Source of the DNA: Cytidiella melzeri
Lineage: Eukaryota; Basidiomycota; Agaricomycetes; Polyporales; Irpicaceae
NCBI GenBank assembly: GCA_022592445.1
Contig: JABYQR010000292.1
Coordinates: 1-58,372 of the forward strand
Reading direction: 5' to 3'
Length of the DNA stretch: 58,372 nucleotides
Part shown: positions 37,300 through 48,780 of the stretch, piece by piece
How the letters are laid out: each line of letters opens with the position of its first letter
How positions within the stretch are numbered: the stretch's first letter is position 1
Notes under the pieces: generated by a model
Seen by the model: only the letters and a program-made list of their open reading frames with translations
The model's database searches: none
What the model was told of the DNA's origin: nothing
Made by a program: the position numbers and the translations under genes

Positions 37300-40200
37300 A
37301 TGTTTACAAATCATTCACACAAGTGCTGTGGCATTGTGTACCCTTCTCAATCTTCCCAAGTATACTTGCCTCTCGAACGAGTCATCGCGACTGTCGATAT
37401 CATAGACGGTATGACCTATATGTCATGGATGCTTTCTTCGACAGTACTGACACTCATTGCCGCCAGTCTCTGCTACCGTCAAGGTGACACAGGAGTTCTG
37501 GCAATATTCGGCCGACAAGGTCCGCTCTGGACAGTATGTCTTTCCCGTCCCCGCTCGCGCAGCCGTTTGCGCCTTTGAAATGCGCACCCAAGACGGCAAA
37601 GTGATAAAAGCCGTCGCAAAGGAGAGGCAGCAGGCGCGCAGAGAACACGAGGCTGCGATACAACAGGGACTAATGACTGGACTGGTGGAGCATGTCACAG
37701 ACGATGGTAACGCGCACTCAATATTCTTCGCATAACATTCACTGAAGGTCACTAGTTTTCAAGATCTCCTTAGGCGTCCTTCCTGAGAGACAGTTGCTCA
37801 CGACGACACTCACCGTAAGCCGTTCCTACATCAGCGTGCATGTTTCCACTGACTCTTAGTATCTTAGTATGTCATGGATCTTATGGAAGCCGACATCACG
37901 GATCAAGTCCGATTTATGCTGCCTGTTGTCGTTGGTACGCGGTATGGCGAGCCTCCTGAAGGGTTGCGAAACCCAGTGGCAACACCCATCCCTGAGCGTG
38001 TCAGCATAAGGGTCAACGTTCACATGAGCGGCACAATCAGAAGTATCATCTCGCCGACTCATGCCATCTCCGCGAGCTCGCCTTCAACCGTGACCGCCCT
38101 TCAACGCATCAGCTACCTTTCCAAGGATTTCCTCCAACAGGACTTTGTGCTCTCCATAAAAGCCGATGGTCTCGACACTCCGCGATGCTTCGCAGAGACT
38201 CATCCTACCGGAACGACAGCTTTACAGCTGACTATGGTGCCGAAATTCAATTTCCCTCCTATTCCGGTTCAGGAATACATCTTTCTGGTGGACCAGAGCG
38301 GTAGCATGAATGGCAGTCGAATCGAAACTGCCAAAAACACCCTCATCATGCTCCTACGCTCTCTCCCCAGTCGAGGTACATCGTTCAATATCTTCACATT
38401 CAGCTCTGGCTGTCAAAGTCTATACGGAGAAAGTGTCGAATATTCTGAGCTGACCCTTGCACAGGCGGTGAGTGTTTCACACTCGCGATTTGAACACCCA
38501 TCCACTCACGAGCATGCATAACGCAGACTCGCTACGTCGAATCTATCTACGCACAGGGAGGCACTCAAATCCGTAGTGCGCTGCATGAGGTATTTCGGTC
38601 CAGAAATATCCACGTTCCTACAGCCTGTTTTGTCCTCACGGACGGCGAGGTAGGTGGCTCACGTCTTACTTACAGATGACATGCATACTCAACCATTGCG
38701 TCTCTTCTTTCTCTCTCACAGGCACACGACATCGATGCCACTTTGCAAACAGTCTCTGAGGCCGTCGCGCTATCGACCACAGGTGCGCCCCTGCGGGTTT
38801 TCACGCTAGGCATCGGAACAACGACCTCCACTGCAATGTGCGAGGGCATCGCGCGGCTTGGTAACGGCATATGTCTCATGGCGGTGGAATCAGAGAGTAT
38901 TCCCGCGAAATGCTCGAAGCTACTTCGAGCGAGTCGTACATACGTCCTCAAGAACATCTCCATCGACTGGGGAGCGACCTATACCGCCTCTTCCGACGTC
39001 ACCACCCAAAGCGACATGTTCCGCCAAGCACCAATGCAGGTTGAGTCTATCTTTGCTGGCAACCGGTTCATTGTGTTCGCCCTCATCAAGCACAGCGAGT
39101 ATGTCGTCCCGAACAGCGTCGTGATCAAGGCACAGCGGGACGGACGAGGGGAAGTGCTTACGTTTGACGTACCGGTAGAGCAGATTCCTCCGGCGGAGGA
39201 CAAACAAGCCACACACCTCATTCACACTCTTGCTGCTCGACGGATTATCCAAGAGTTGGACGACCAAGAAAAGTCTCGCGGTGGTGTCGCGAACGCGAAG
39301 GAAACCATCATCCATCTCGGCGAGCAATATCAACTCGCCAGCCGCTTCACATCGTTTATCGCAGTTGAGAGCAGAAAGGAGACGACCGCGGAAGCCAAAT
39401 CCGAGTCTACTTTGGATGATGAAGAAAACATGGGCTGGTCGATGGTGGATGTTGACGAGCTCTCGACTATAAACGCTATTCCGACTTTCGTGTCTGGTGC
39501 GCGCTTTGGGGAACTGGCACCACTGTCGGCGCTTGGCCGTGGATCCATGGCAATGGCCAGGAGAGCACCTCGGCAACTGCCCTTACCTCTGCAGCCAGTG
39601 TCAGCTTCGATGCAACAGGTTCAGAATATCCAGCCCGTCCAACTGCAGGCTCTGAATAGCTCGCGAACTTCTGCTACGGGCTCACTGAGACGTCAGAGTA
39701 CGGCAGTACTTAGCGAAGACCAAGATCCTCCTATCATGGAAAAAAAAAGAAGGGGGAGATTCCCGGGTAGCGCAAATTTCTATAGTCAGCCGTCACCCAT
39801 GGCCAGCGCTTTTTACACACTTCCCGCCCCCGTCGTGGTCTCTCCCTCAGCTCCCCAAGCTCCCGCGACTTTCGTTTCCCAGCAGATTGCTTCTGATACT
39901 GGTGCACCCTCCTCCCTCTACTCGCAGTCTTTTGGTGGCCCTAGCTCAGTACCACTCAATGGTATGGGAGCCTCCCCTTCTGTCAGTGCACAGATTCTCG
40001 CCAGAGGCCCGGTGAACCCCACTGCAAGCAGACGAAAGCCCTTCAATATCGCACAGCCTCCTACTACCATCTCCAGCCTTCCCGGTGTTTCTTCTGTTAC
40101 AGCCAACCTCATGCGCTTGCAGGCTTTTGATGGCTCCTTCGTGCCTAGCCCAGAACTTGAATTAATCCTGGGCAAGGCAGCTCTCGGCGAAGGTCACAAG

Positions 40201-40377
40201 CTCGGGACTGACCCTACGGTGTGGGCCACGGTGCTAGCGATTGCGTACTTGCAGAAGCACCTGGCGCGAGAGCCGGAGTTGCTGGAGGGCTTGGTGGAGA
40301 AAGCAACAGAATTTGTCACCCAGGTGCCTGGTGTCAACCTCGAAGAGCTGTTGGACATGGCGAAGCTCTTGGTTTAG
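37300..40377 (+). CDS. VIT and von Willebrand A domain protein (ITIH/PARP4-like)
   Basis: About 925 residues in six exons. Start ATG is 37300 (MFTNHSHKCCGIV), stop TAG 40375-40377. N-terminal VIT domain: LERVIATVDIIDVSATVKVTQEF with VFPVPARAAVCAFEM (about 37370-37590), then VEHVTDD and FKISLGVLPE. VWA domain: the metal-site signature FLVDQSGSMNGSR (about 38280-38320, DxSxS intact), TFSSGCQSLYGES, CFVLTDGEAHDID split by an intron, and VFTLGIGTTTS. The C-terminal third is Ser/Pro/Gln-rich, with a short helical end (MRLQAFDGSFVPSPELELI, ...EELLDMAKLL), as in related fungal proteins. No signal peptide is seen, so it is probably intracellular. The function is unknown; the domains suggest protein-protein binding that depends on a metal ion. 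Confidence 0.9.
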
Positions 40378-40646
40378 TCATTTTTCTACCGCACGAATTT
40401 TTTGAACTTATGGCATCTATGATGGAGATTTACTGGATCTGAGGGACTTTTAGTCATGTACAGTAAGTATCATGTAGTACTCTGTCACACTGGCAAGCCC
40501 AGTCCACCTGTATCGCTACCTTTCTACACCTTTCTCAAATGCTGACGCGCGAAGCGTCTCATGGACATGCTCTGCCAGTGGCAGTACTAGTGAAGAGTAT
40601 GCTCATTTCTCTTGTTTGCACGTTCATGGTCATGACTTGCTACCGT
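40378..40646. other. short gap downstream of the VIT/VWA gene
   Basis: Holds the presumed 3' untranslated region of the VIT/VWA gene. No gene is seen. Confidence 0.4.
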
Positions 40647-40935
40647 TGAAGGCTGTGACAGACTCACCTGAAGTGCTGAAGTGGAAAACGGCGGAGTGCT
40701 GTGGCCTTGTAGCTGATCTGGACTACGCCTCTCAAAAGTCGGGTGCCACCGCCGGGGTGGCACCTGAGCGTGTAACTTACGTTCTACCTCTCAAGCCGAT
40801 GTTGACATTTGCGAGGCCAAGTTGACCTGTGCGAGGTCCTTCTACTGCAGTATGTTAAGTGCACAGTTAGAGAGCAGAAAATGAAGTTCGCCTGCTTCAC
40901 GTCCTTTTCCCAAGAGTGGATGCGCTCTTGTAGAC
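40647..40935 (-). pseudogene. inverted fragment of the helicase gene 5' end
   Basis: Read on the minus strand, this matches the helicase gene from about 3145 to 3450: exon 1, intron 1, exon 2 and the start of intron 2. Shared landmarks include the protein piece LLSNCALNILQ (helicase [11 protein letters not shown]), the donor AACGTAAG, and CTTCAGGTGAGTCTGTCACAGC (helicase CTTCAGGTAAGTCTGTCGCAGC). A TAG stop replaces the codon after ACTGCAG and there are small indels. The introns show it came from genomic DNA, not from a reverse-transcribed mRNA. It has no start or downstream exons. Confidence 0.85.
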
Positions 40936-41576
40936 GTGTAGTGACCGCCGTTCAAATCAATGGAATCTAAGAATCTAATTTTGAGGAAAACTGCTAGTCT
41001 CGTTCCCAGACTTTTTTTAAAGAAATATTGCAAGGTAATAACCAGCAAAAGCTAGGGGCGCGTGACAGTCAAATATACACCATTTGAGCTAACTACAAAC
41101 CATCACACCATATAATCAATGTAGATTAGATAAGGACACCTCCTCCCCTCAGTAGTGAGCGAATAGGGCGCGACCAGAGTCTCCCACTTGGGTAACGATG
41201 CCAGGTGCTTGCATAACCCTTTTTGGAGGGGGTTGGTTAGATGCGTGTAATCCCATCAGGAGAGCAGTAGCTCATTCTGTGAGCTTCAAAGTAGTTGGAG
41301 GGGGGGGGGGGTTTGAAAACGAACTCTCCCTCAGGGAGAGGCTTGAAACGAGGCCCTGTCTTCTTCAACTGAAACTTCCTAGCAGGCCAGCTTCCACTGT
41401 TGATGCCTACCCTTTCCAGTCATGACTGCCATTGGGCTTCCTCCCTGCAAAATAATTGTCAATCACATGCGTCTGGCACAGGTTAAGCAACGAATGGATT
41501 GAATACAGAGGTGGCTGTACCTGGCACAAGGTAAGCAATGAATGAGTTGCCCCTGTGCCAAGTTGTAGTCTATTAA
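40936..41576. other. intergenic, low-complexity, left flank of copia-2
   Basis: No supported gene. It includes a poly-G run at about 41299-41310 and two similar stretches (CTGGCACAGGTTAAGCAACG, CTGGCACAAGGTAAGCAATG, about 41470 and 41520), a local imperfect duplication. It ends at the copia-2 LTR. Confidence 0.45.
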
Positions 41577-42125
41577 TAACAAAGTGGAATATGTGTGCGA
41601 GGGGTAGAGGCTGTTAAGCTTCGAAGATGAGTCTTATTATTCATGCTGCTTCAGCAGCTCTGCTTATATACATGTCTGTATCTACTTATGTAAGCGACTA
41701 CTATACATGTCTACTTCAGCTATTCTACTGTATTACTAAGTGCATGACTCATGCATGACTCATGCTATGAGTGCATGACTCATTGTATGACTAGGATCAG
41801 TACTTGTACCAGAGGCGTACATAATGAGTAAATGACTCATGCTAGTACTTGTCCTCAGATGTATGCTTTAGGCATCCTCTGGAGTCATACGTGCTTTCCA
41901 TGTCATTTCCTATGCTACTAGAACACAGGCGTACATATATGTATAGTATTACTACAACCCATATCTGTACGTCTCAGCTAATGTGATGGTTACTACTAGA
42001 GTTTCCATATACGGCTGCATAATTCCCATACTAAGACTGTGGGAACTCTGCTACCTAAAGCGTCCTTGTAATAAGGCGTGGGAAACTACATATCATATCA
42101 TATTATATTATATATAGTTTTAACA
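41577..42125 (-). repeat. copia-2 3' LTR
   Basis: 549 bases. It begins TGTTAAAAC on the minus strand directly after the purine tract and ends CACTTTGTTA. It matches the solo LTR at 23616-24145 in the same orientation. AT-rich (ATATAATATAATATG) near the start. Confidence 0.9.
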
Positions 42126-42135
42126 CTCCCACTTA
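42126..42135 (-). other. copia-2 polypurine tract
   Basis: Minus strand AAGTGGGAG immediately before the LTR start TGTTAAAAC. It is the expected plus-strand primer site. Confidence 0.6.
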
Positions 42136-42144
42136 ACCGTTACA

Positions 42145-45100
42145 TTAGTGAGTGTTTAGATCAATTAGACCTAATCTCCCACTGAAGTATGATTGCTTCT
42201 GAAATGCCAATGACTTTGTCATGATATCAGCAATCTGTTCTTCAGTTGGAACTGCATATAGTTCGGCATTCTTATTTTTGACAAACTCTCTAACATAATG
42301 ATATCGAATGTCAATATGCTTTGAGCATGACTCTATCTTTGGATTCTTGGTGAAGTAAATAGCACCATGATTATCACAGCATAGAATGGTAGGCTCTTGC
42401 TTTTTAAATCCAATTCTTTGAGCACGGTGCGCAACCAATAACATTGCTTGGAAGTTTTGCACAAGGCCATGTATTCTGATTCCATTGATGATAGAGCAAC
42501 AGTTTTCTGCTTTTTAGAAGTCCAGGAAATTGCTCCTTCAGCCAAAAGAAATACATATCCTGTTGTCAAATGTCTATCGTCTTTATTCTCAGCCCAGTCT
42601 GCATCCGAATAACCAATAATACCAGCATTACTTGATCCATTATACTTGATTGCATAGGACTGCGTTCCAAGCAAATATCTCAGTATATATTTAGCTGATT
42701 TATAATGGTGGTCAGTTGGATTTGACATGTACTGTGAAAGACGTATGACTGCATATGAAATGTCTGGTCTAGTACCAATCATAACATATATAAGCGTGCC
42801 AATCAACGCTTGATACTGTCTCAGTAAACCAGAATCTGCTTTGTAGTCAGAATCTGCCTTCTGTAGTACAGCACCTGAAGGTAATGGTGTCCGAGCAGGA
42901 TTAGCATTTGCCATATTAAATCGTTTTAAAGCCTCTTGAATATACGACTCTTGGTCAAGTAGAATCGTTTTAGCTTTACGATCTCTCTGCACACGCATGC
43001 CTAGAATAAGCTTAGCTTCTCCTAAGTCACGCATCTCATAGCGATCCATAAGATTTTTCTTAAGTGCAGACATAGCAAGTTTACTATTTCCTATCGGAAA
43101 TATATCGTCAACATATAGAATGAGAATTAAATTCCCCCCTTGTTGCCGATACACATAAACACCAGCATCTGAATGAATCCGGTCAAAGCCTAATTCTATC
43201 AGAGTGTTATGAATTTTGATATTCCATGTTCGTGAAGCTTGTTTAAGTCCATAAATGGCTTTCTTAAGCAAACAAACATGGTTCTCCGTTCCCTTCTCCA
43301 CGAAACCTTCTGGTTGTTCCATATAGATTTCTTCATCCAGTTCGCCGTAAAGGAAAGCTGTTTTCACATCCAATGCCTCGATTTCCCAATCTTCGAGTGC
43401 AGCTATAGCTAGTAGCATGCGTATGGATTCAAAACGTGCAACTGGTGAGAAAGTTTCTTGATAATCAATTCCTTCAACTTGGGTGAATCCTTTTGCAACA
43501 AGACGCGCTTTATATCAACCATCAGACTTTATGGTGAAGACCCATTTGCATTTCACAATTTTGCGTGATGCATCTGGTCGTTGTACAAGCGTCCAAGTTT
43601 TATTCTTCATTTGAGAATCAATTTCGTCTTGTGCAGCAGCAAACCATTGATCCCAATCATCTCTTTTCATTGCCTGCTTCCACGTCTGTGGATATTCATT
43701 GATTGAATAAGCAGTAATTGAATTAAGAGTCTCGTCATCAATATCTGCAGAATCATCATCATCAGTTAAGCCTCCTGATAGAGTTTGATGTTCTGGACCC
43801 GGTTCAACGGAAGGTGATCTCGAGGGTTGACGTGATGACGTTCCTGATCGCAAAGGTATCCGTAATCTGAATGGCCCTGCAATTGGAGATCTCGCGCGTG
43901 TTCTCGAGTTCCAGTCAGCTCTCAAACGAAGCTCATTTTGTTCTTCCTTTTTGTCCTTAGCCACTTGCTTTTCTAAAGCTTTCTGCATATCCACCGGCCA
44001 CATGGAAAGTTTAGGATTTTTTCCAGCAGTTGAACATTTGTTCTGGTTGATAGGTGGTGGCAAAGGTGGTTTAGGCTTAGGTCCTCGTTTGATTTGTGGT
44101 TGTGGTTCTTTGTCAAGAACTGGAGCTGAAGGGAATTGCTGCTGTTGTCGAGAAGGATGAGTAGGTGCTTGGTGCTCTGGATGATCATCATCTCCATCAT
44201 CAGAATCTTGGTGACCTTGTTCATCATTCTCTTCAAAAGGTGAAAAATTATTGTGTGGAGGAACAGTGTTATTATCACTGTTATTGCTGACTAAAGGTTG
44301 TTTGGAAGGAGTATTATCTTTACGATACGGGAAATGAGTCTCGTCAAATACTGCATCGCGATCAATGACGATTCGCTGTTTATCCCAGAACCGGTAACCC
44401 TTTACACCCGGTTCATATCCAACGAATATCATAGGAGTTGCTTTTGGTGACAACTTGTTCTGACGGCTCTTGATCGGTACATGGACGTATGCACGACATC
44501 CAAATACACGAAGCATTGAGATATCTGGTTTTATACCCAGAAAACTCTCTATAGGTGTCTGCCAGTTTAATCGTACATTAGGTAGACGGTTATTTAAATA
44601 TACCGCTGCTTCGCAAGTAAGCTTCCAGAAACCATTTGATAACCCAGCTTGCTGACGCAATGCTTCAGCTTTATATTTTATGGTCTGTTGCCATCGCTCA
44701 GCTCTACCATTTTGTTGTGGAGTATACGGTACAGACATTTGTAGTTCTATTCCGTGTTCTTTCAGATAATCCTTGAACTCATTATTAATGAACTCTGTTC
44801 CACCATCACATCTGAACTTCTTCATCTTCTTTCCTGTTTGGTTTTCGGCCCATGACTTGTATTCTTTGAATCTTGTGAACGCTTCATCTTTGTGCTTGAG
44901 ATAATAGAGCATCCCATGACTAGAAGCATCATCAAGACAAGTCATACCGTATTTGTAACCATCAATAGAAGTTGTAGAATATTCAATGAGATCGGAATGA
45001 GTTAATTCAAGGACTTCTGTAGCTCTCGACATAGATGGTGGAAATGGTTGTCTCTTTCCTTTTCCAACTTGACATCCGTGACAAGGAGAAATTGTCGATG

Positions 45101-45401
45101 GAATAGGAATCTTTTCTTTTAATCCCTTTGTTCCTTTGTGAAGATTTTCGACAATCTTATTCCCTGGGTGTCCTAGTTGATTATGCCACAACGTATAATC
45201 ATTACGACTAACTTTATTAATTGAGTCTATCTTCCTGACTAGATGTCCTTTAATCCAATAAAGTCCGGCATGATCAGGTTGACCATTTATAATCTCTTTT
45301 CCTTCATTATAAATTGTCCATCCTTTCGATGTAACACTGCTGGTGCATCCTTGTTGCAGTGCTCTAGAAGGAGAAAAGAATCTTGTAGTCACATCTGGTA
45401 T
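42145..45401 (-). pseudogene. copia-2 integrase - reverse transcriptase - RNase H, broken
   Basis: Read 5' to 3' on the minus strand. Pre-integrase: WHNQLGHPG, then CHGCQVGKGKRQPF. Integrase core: HSDLIEYS (first Asp), FRCDGGTEFIN (second Asp), YTPQQNGRAERW (Glu), all intact. Then a charged linker with Gln/Pro runs. Reverse transcriptase: LDVKTAFLYGELDEEIYMEQPEGF, LILYVDDIFPIG (YVDD active site intact). RNase H: DADWAENKDDRHLTTGYVF, SSMESEYMALC, and after a shift ILCCDNHGAIYFTKNPK and EEQIADIMTKSL. A TGA at 43515-43517 stands where Arg is expected (IKSDG-stop-YKARLVAKGF). A frameshift occurs near 42380-42460. Both breaks make it non-functional. Confidence 0.88.
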
Positions 45402-45898
45402 TGTCAGGAACACAACCAAACTCTATGAAGAGCGAGGGAGTGACGACAAGGGGGGGAGGAACGACGAGCGGACTCGCGTGGACGATGACGACAGGGGTAA
45501 TGATGATGAGGAAAGAGGGAGATACGACGCCGAGGGAGCAGCTAACAGCGAGCTAAAGACCAGGATATATTAGTACAGTGATAGACCTAGTACAAGGTGG
45601 ACGTCACCTAAAGACCAGGAGGTAGAATCTGAGGTCTTTAGGGAGCTACAAGGTGGGTTTATATACATCTCAGACAAGGACCCCTGGTACCGGGTCTGTA
45701 CTCCTAACACTGCCGTGGGAACATATGGTGTGCTATGGTGTGATGTTCTACAATGTTCCACAATGTTCCAGCACCTTCTATGATCATGTGACCAGTCTGT
45801 CACATGCACTTGATCAAATGCAGTAGCTATGTACCATCGATAAGATAAGATAAGGAAATTAAAAGGAAAGAAAGGAAAAAGTGTGCATGTTCGTGACA
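45402..45898 (-). repeat. gypsy-1 3' LTR
   Basis: 497 bases; plus strand TGTCAGGAACAC...TTCGTGACA. Compared with the 5' LTR I count three differences: a G-run of 7 versus 6, one G/A substitution (GACGACAGG versus GACAACAGG), and one A more in the A/G-rich tract of the 5' copy. Confidence 0.93.
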
Positions 45899-45911
45899 TT
45901 ACCCCCCTCCT
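45899..45911 (-). other. gypsy-1 polypurine tract
   Basis: Minus strand TAGGAGGGGGGTAA immediately before the LTR start TGTCACGAAC. The same tract and TGTCA junction occur in gypsy-2 at 54752-54765, so the two families share it. Confidence 0.7.
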
Positions 45912-48780
45912 AAAGGCCTTTTCTCCGGAAGGCAGGAGTTGAGTCTTTTCCGCCTTCCCACAAGGATACGCGTCGTAGAGTTTCTGAAGGTACTTTCTCA
46001 AAATTCTTGTTGATTGATCGGAAGTTCATTGCCAAGAATAGAAATGCAGCGATTGGTCGTGGAGCTCCTGGGTGCCGTCTGTGGAAATCTTTAACAGCTT
46101 CATCAGCATGAATAACTTTGGTTGCGGGTTTCCAGGAGTTTTCTGATTCTGGGTATCCTTTCCACTTGACACGATACTGGAACTCCTTCTTTCGCCCAAA
46201 GATCCTTGAATCAAGAATCTGTTCTACCTCGTACTCCTCTTCTTCGTCTACCACAATCGGCTCAGGTTCAGGAAATTCCTGGTTAGGGACCAAACTTGCC
46301 GTCTTGGCTGGTCGCAACCTATCCACATGGAACACCGGGTGACGCTTATCCCGAATGGTAAGTTTAACCCGGTAATTCAAATCCCCAATCTTTCCTAAGA
46401 TCTCATAGGGACCATCTCGTTTTGGTGCTAGCTTTGCCACCGGCTGTTCCTTTGGATGTTTTTCACGTTCCACGTAAACTTTGTCACCAACTTTAAACTG
46501 CGGAGCTTTTGCAACTCCATGATCGCAGAACCGTTTCATGCTTTCTGCCGTAAGTTGTAGCGCAGCTTTAGCATCTTCTTGGGCTTCTCGTAATGCTCGA
46601 AGACGTTTGTCTGCTGCAGGGACATTGGACACTGGGTTCAAAGGCACCTGGAATTCCGGTAGATACCCATAGATCAGTTCAAAGGGAGCCTTCCCGGTGG
46701 ACGAGTGTACTCGGCTATTAAGCGCAAACTCCCCACTCGGTAACCAATCTACCCAGTCATCCTGTCTGAAGGAGCAGAACACTCGGAGATACTGTTCTAT
46801 CTCTTGGTTCATATGTTCTGTTTTACCATCTGTCTGAGGATGGTATGCAGTGGACATAGACGACTTTACTCCGAGTGCATCGTAGATAGCACGGAGAAAC
46901 TTGGACACGAACACCAAACCGCGGTCTGAGATCATCTGGTGAGGTACCCCGTGGAGTCGAAACACGTTTGCAATATAATCCTGCACGTGTTCAGGAGTTT
47001 TCATGTTTTCCCGTGATGGGTAACAATGCACCTGCGCTGTTGTTCGATCAACTGCAACCGTGATAGAATCGTATCCTTTACATGGCGGTAACTTGACAAT
47101 GAAGTCTGTGGTAACGCTTTCCCATGGAGCATTGGGCGGATCTAGTGGATTGAGTGGACCACGTGGTGGGGCGGGGTATGTCTTGGTTCTTTGACAGGTG
47201 TCACACGTGTCTACATAGTCATTGACGAAGCGTGTCATGCTGGGCCACCAGTAGTTTCGAGAGAGTAGTTCCAGCGTTTTGTACCTGCCCGGTTGTCCAG
47301 TGGCGGGTAAGTCATGATGTCTCCAAACCAGTTCCTTTCGGATTTCGTCATCTTTAGGGACATAAACTTTTCCCCGGAACAATAACAGTCCGTTCTCCAC
47401 GTTCCACTCTTCGAGTCCCCAACTAAGAAGACGAGGTCCGAGTTTCTTGACTTTGGCAAGTGCTTCTGCCACTTCAGTCTCTCGCAGAGAACATTCACGG
47501 ATACGTTTTAACAGATCTCTGTCTGGTTGTACGCTAGCTTTCCCCTGTTGAGAAGCAGCAGCTCGGAAGACCTCTGGTCCTAGGACTATTCGTGATAGAT
47601 TATCTTCTTCATCCTTGACCTCGTGTTGGCCTAATCTAGACATAGAATCCGACTTTCCCATTGATTTTCCGGGCTTCGGAATGATTTCAAAGTTAAAACG
47701 TGAGAGGAACAACAACCAACGTGCTTGACGGCGTGTCAAGTTACGAGCTGTCTTCCAGTACTCGAGGTTCTTGTGGTCAGAGAAGATAGGGAATTTCTCT
47801 GGTAGCCCTTCCAAGTAATGACGCCAGTCTTCAAGGGCTCGTACAATTGCCATGAGTTCTCGGTTGTAGATCTCATAGTTTTGTTCAGTCTCAGTCATGC
47901 CTTCAGACCGATAGGCTACTGGATGCCACGTGCCGTCTTCGGCTTGTTGTTCCAATACCCCTCCCATTGCATACCCGGATGCATCCGTTTCCAAACGTGT
48001 GGGTCTATCAAAACTCCACATTGCCAACACCGGCGCTTCCACAAATCGTCGGCGGAGTTCATCAAACGCCGACTGTTCTTCAGGGCCCCATTTCCAAGGA
48101 ACCTTGCCCGTGAGACGGTCTAAGGGCTTACATATCTTTCCGAAGTCTTTGATGAATCTCCGGTAGAAGTTTGCAAACCCACGGAATCGGTGTATAACGG
48201 AGACGTTCTGTGGTACAGGCCACTCAGCTACTGCCTTTACTTTGACAGGGTCCATGCGTAACTGATTGTGGCCAATGATAACACCAAGATATTCTGTCTC
48301 TGAACGCTCAAATTCGCATTTCTCCGGTTGAAGAAACAGATCATGTTGTCTGAGCCGTCTCAGAACTTCATGTACCACCTCGCGGTGCTCGGAGATCTCC
48401 TTGGAATAGATGAGGATATCATCTAGGTAGACGGTGACCTTGCCTTCAGCAATAAGATCAGCAAAGATGTCGTTCATCATGTTCTGGAATGTAGCCGGGG
48501 AATTGGTAAGACCAAAGAACATGACCGTAGGTTCAAACAGTCCTTGGTTGGTGACAAATGCAGCTTTGTGTTCATCGCCTTCCTTGATGCGGACATTATT
48601 GTACCCCCATCTGACGTCCAGCTTAGTGAAGACCTTAGCACCGCGCAATCTATCCATGAGTTCGGAGATCAACGGCAGTGGATACCTGTTTTTGATAGTA
48701 ACTTCGTTCAACTTCCGGTAATCCTGCACTGGGCGTAACTTTCCATCCTTTTTCTTGACAAAGAAGAAGGGTGACGCCAT
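45910..48780 (-). CDS. gypsy-1 Pol: reverse transcriptase, RNase H, integrase, chromodomain
   Basis: A single open frame of 956 codons. Reverse transcriptase: [32 protein letters not shown] motif, [10 protein letters not shown] (active-site LDD). RNase H: LETDASGYAMGGVLEQ, NYEIYNRELMAIVRALEDW. Integrase zinc site around H..H..CDTCQRTK (about 47180-47330). Integrase core: TTDFIVKLPP (Asp), ISDRGLVFVS (Asp), TDGKTEHMNQEIEQYL (Glu), all present. C-terminal GPYEILGKIGDLNYRVKL, HPVFHVDRLRP and a chromodomain YEVEQILDSRIF, FQYRVKWKGYPESENSWKP (about 46110-46240). The chromodomain should steer integration to chromatin marks, as in chromoviruses. The ATG 48780 is internal; translation would normally come from upstream by frameshift. 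Confidence 0.93.
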   Translation of the reverse strand: MASPFFFVKKKDGKLRPVQDYRKLNEVTIKNRYPLPLISELMDRLRGAKVFTKLDVRWGYNNVRIKEGDEHKAAFVTNQGLFEPTVMFFGLTNSPATFQNMMNDIFADLIAEGKVTVYLDDILIYSKEISEHREVVHEVLRRLRQHDLFLQPEKCEFERSETEYLGVIIGHNQLRMDPVKVKAVAEWPVPQNVSVIHRFRGFANFYRRFIKDFGKICKPLDRLTGKVPWKWGPEEQSAFDELRRRFVEAPVLAMWSFDRPTRLETDASGYAMGGVLEQQAEDGTWHPVAYRSEGMTETEQNYEIYNRELMAIVRALEDWRHYLEGLPEKFPIFSDHKNLEYWKTARNLTRRQARWLLFLSRFNFEIIPKPGKSMGKSDSMSRLGQHEVKDEEDNLSRIVLGPEVFRAAASQQGKASVQPDRDLLKRIRECSLRETEVAEALAKVKKLGPRLLSWGLEEWNVENGLLLFRGKVYVPKDDEIRKELVWRHHDLPATGQPGRYKTLELLSRNYWWPSMTRFVNDYVDTCDTCQRTKTYPAPPRGPLNPLDPPNAPWESVTTDFIVKLPPCKGYDSITVAVDRTTAQVHCYPSRENMKTPEHVQDYIANVFRLHGVPHQMISDRGLVFVSKFLRAIYDALGVKSSMSTAYHPQTDGKTEHMNQEIEQYLRVFCSFRQDDWVDWLPSGEFALNSRVHSSTGKAPFELIYGYLPEFQVPLNPVSNVPAADKRLRALREAQEDAKAALQLTAESMKRFCDHGVAKAPQFKVGDKVYVEREKHPKEQPVAKLAPKRDGPYEILGKIGDLNYRVKLTIRDKRHPVFHVDRLRPAKTASLVPNQEFPEPEPIVVDEEEEYEVEQILDSRIFGRKKEFQYRVKWKGYPESENSWKPATKVIHADEAVKDFHRRHPGAPRPIAAFLFLAMNFRSINKNFEKVPSETLRRVSLWEGGKDSTPAFRRKGL

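Noticed and set aside
38920..39576. 218-codon minus-strand frame inside the VIT/VWA gene
   Set aside because: Lies antisense to a well-supported exon with domain matches and has no domain of its own.
43951..44278. Long open frames on the opposite or shifted strand in the copia-2 linker
   Set aside because: Shadows of the low-complexity Gln/Pro-rich linker of the polyprotein.
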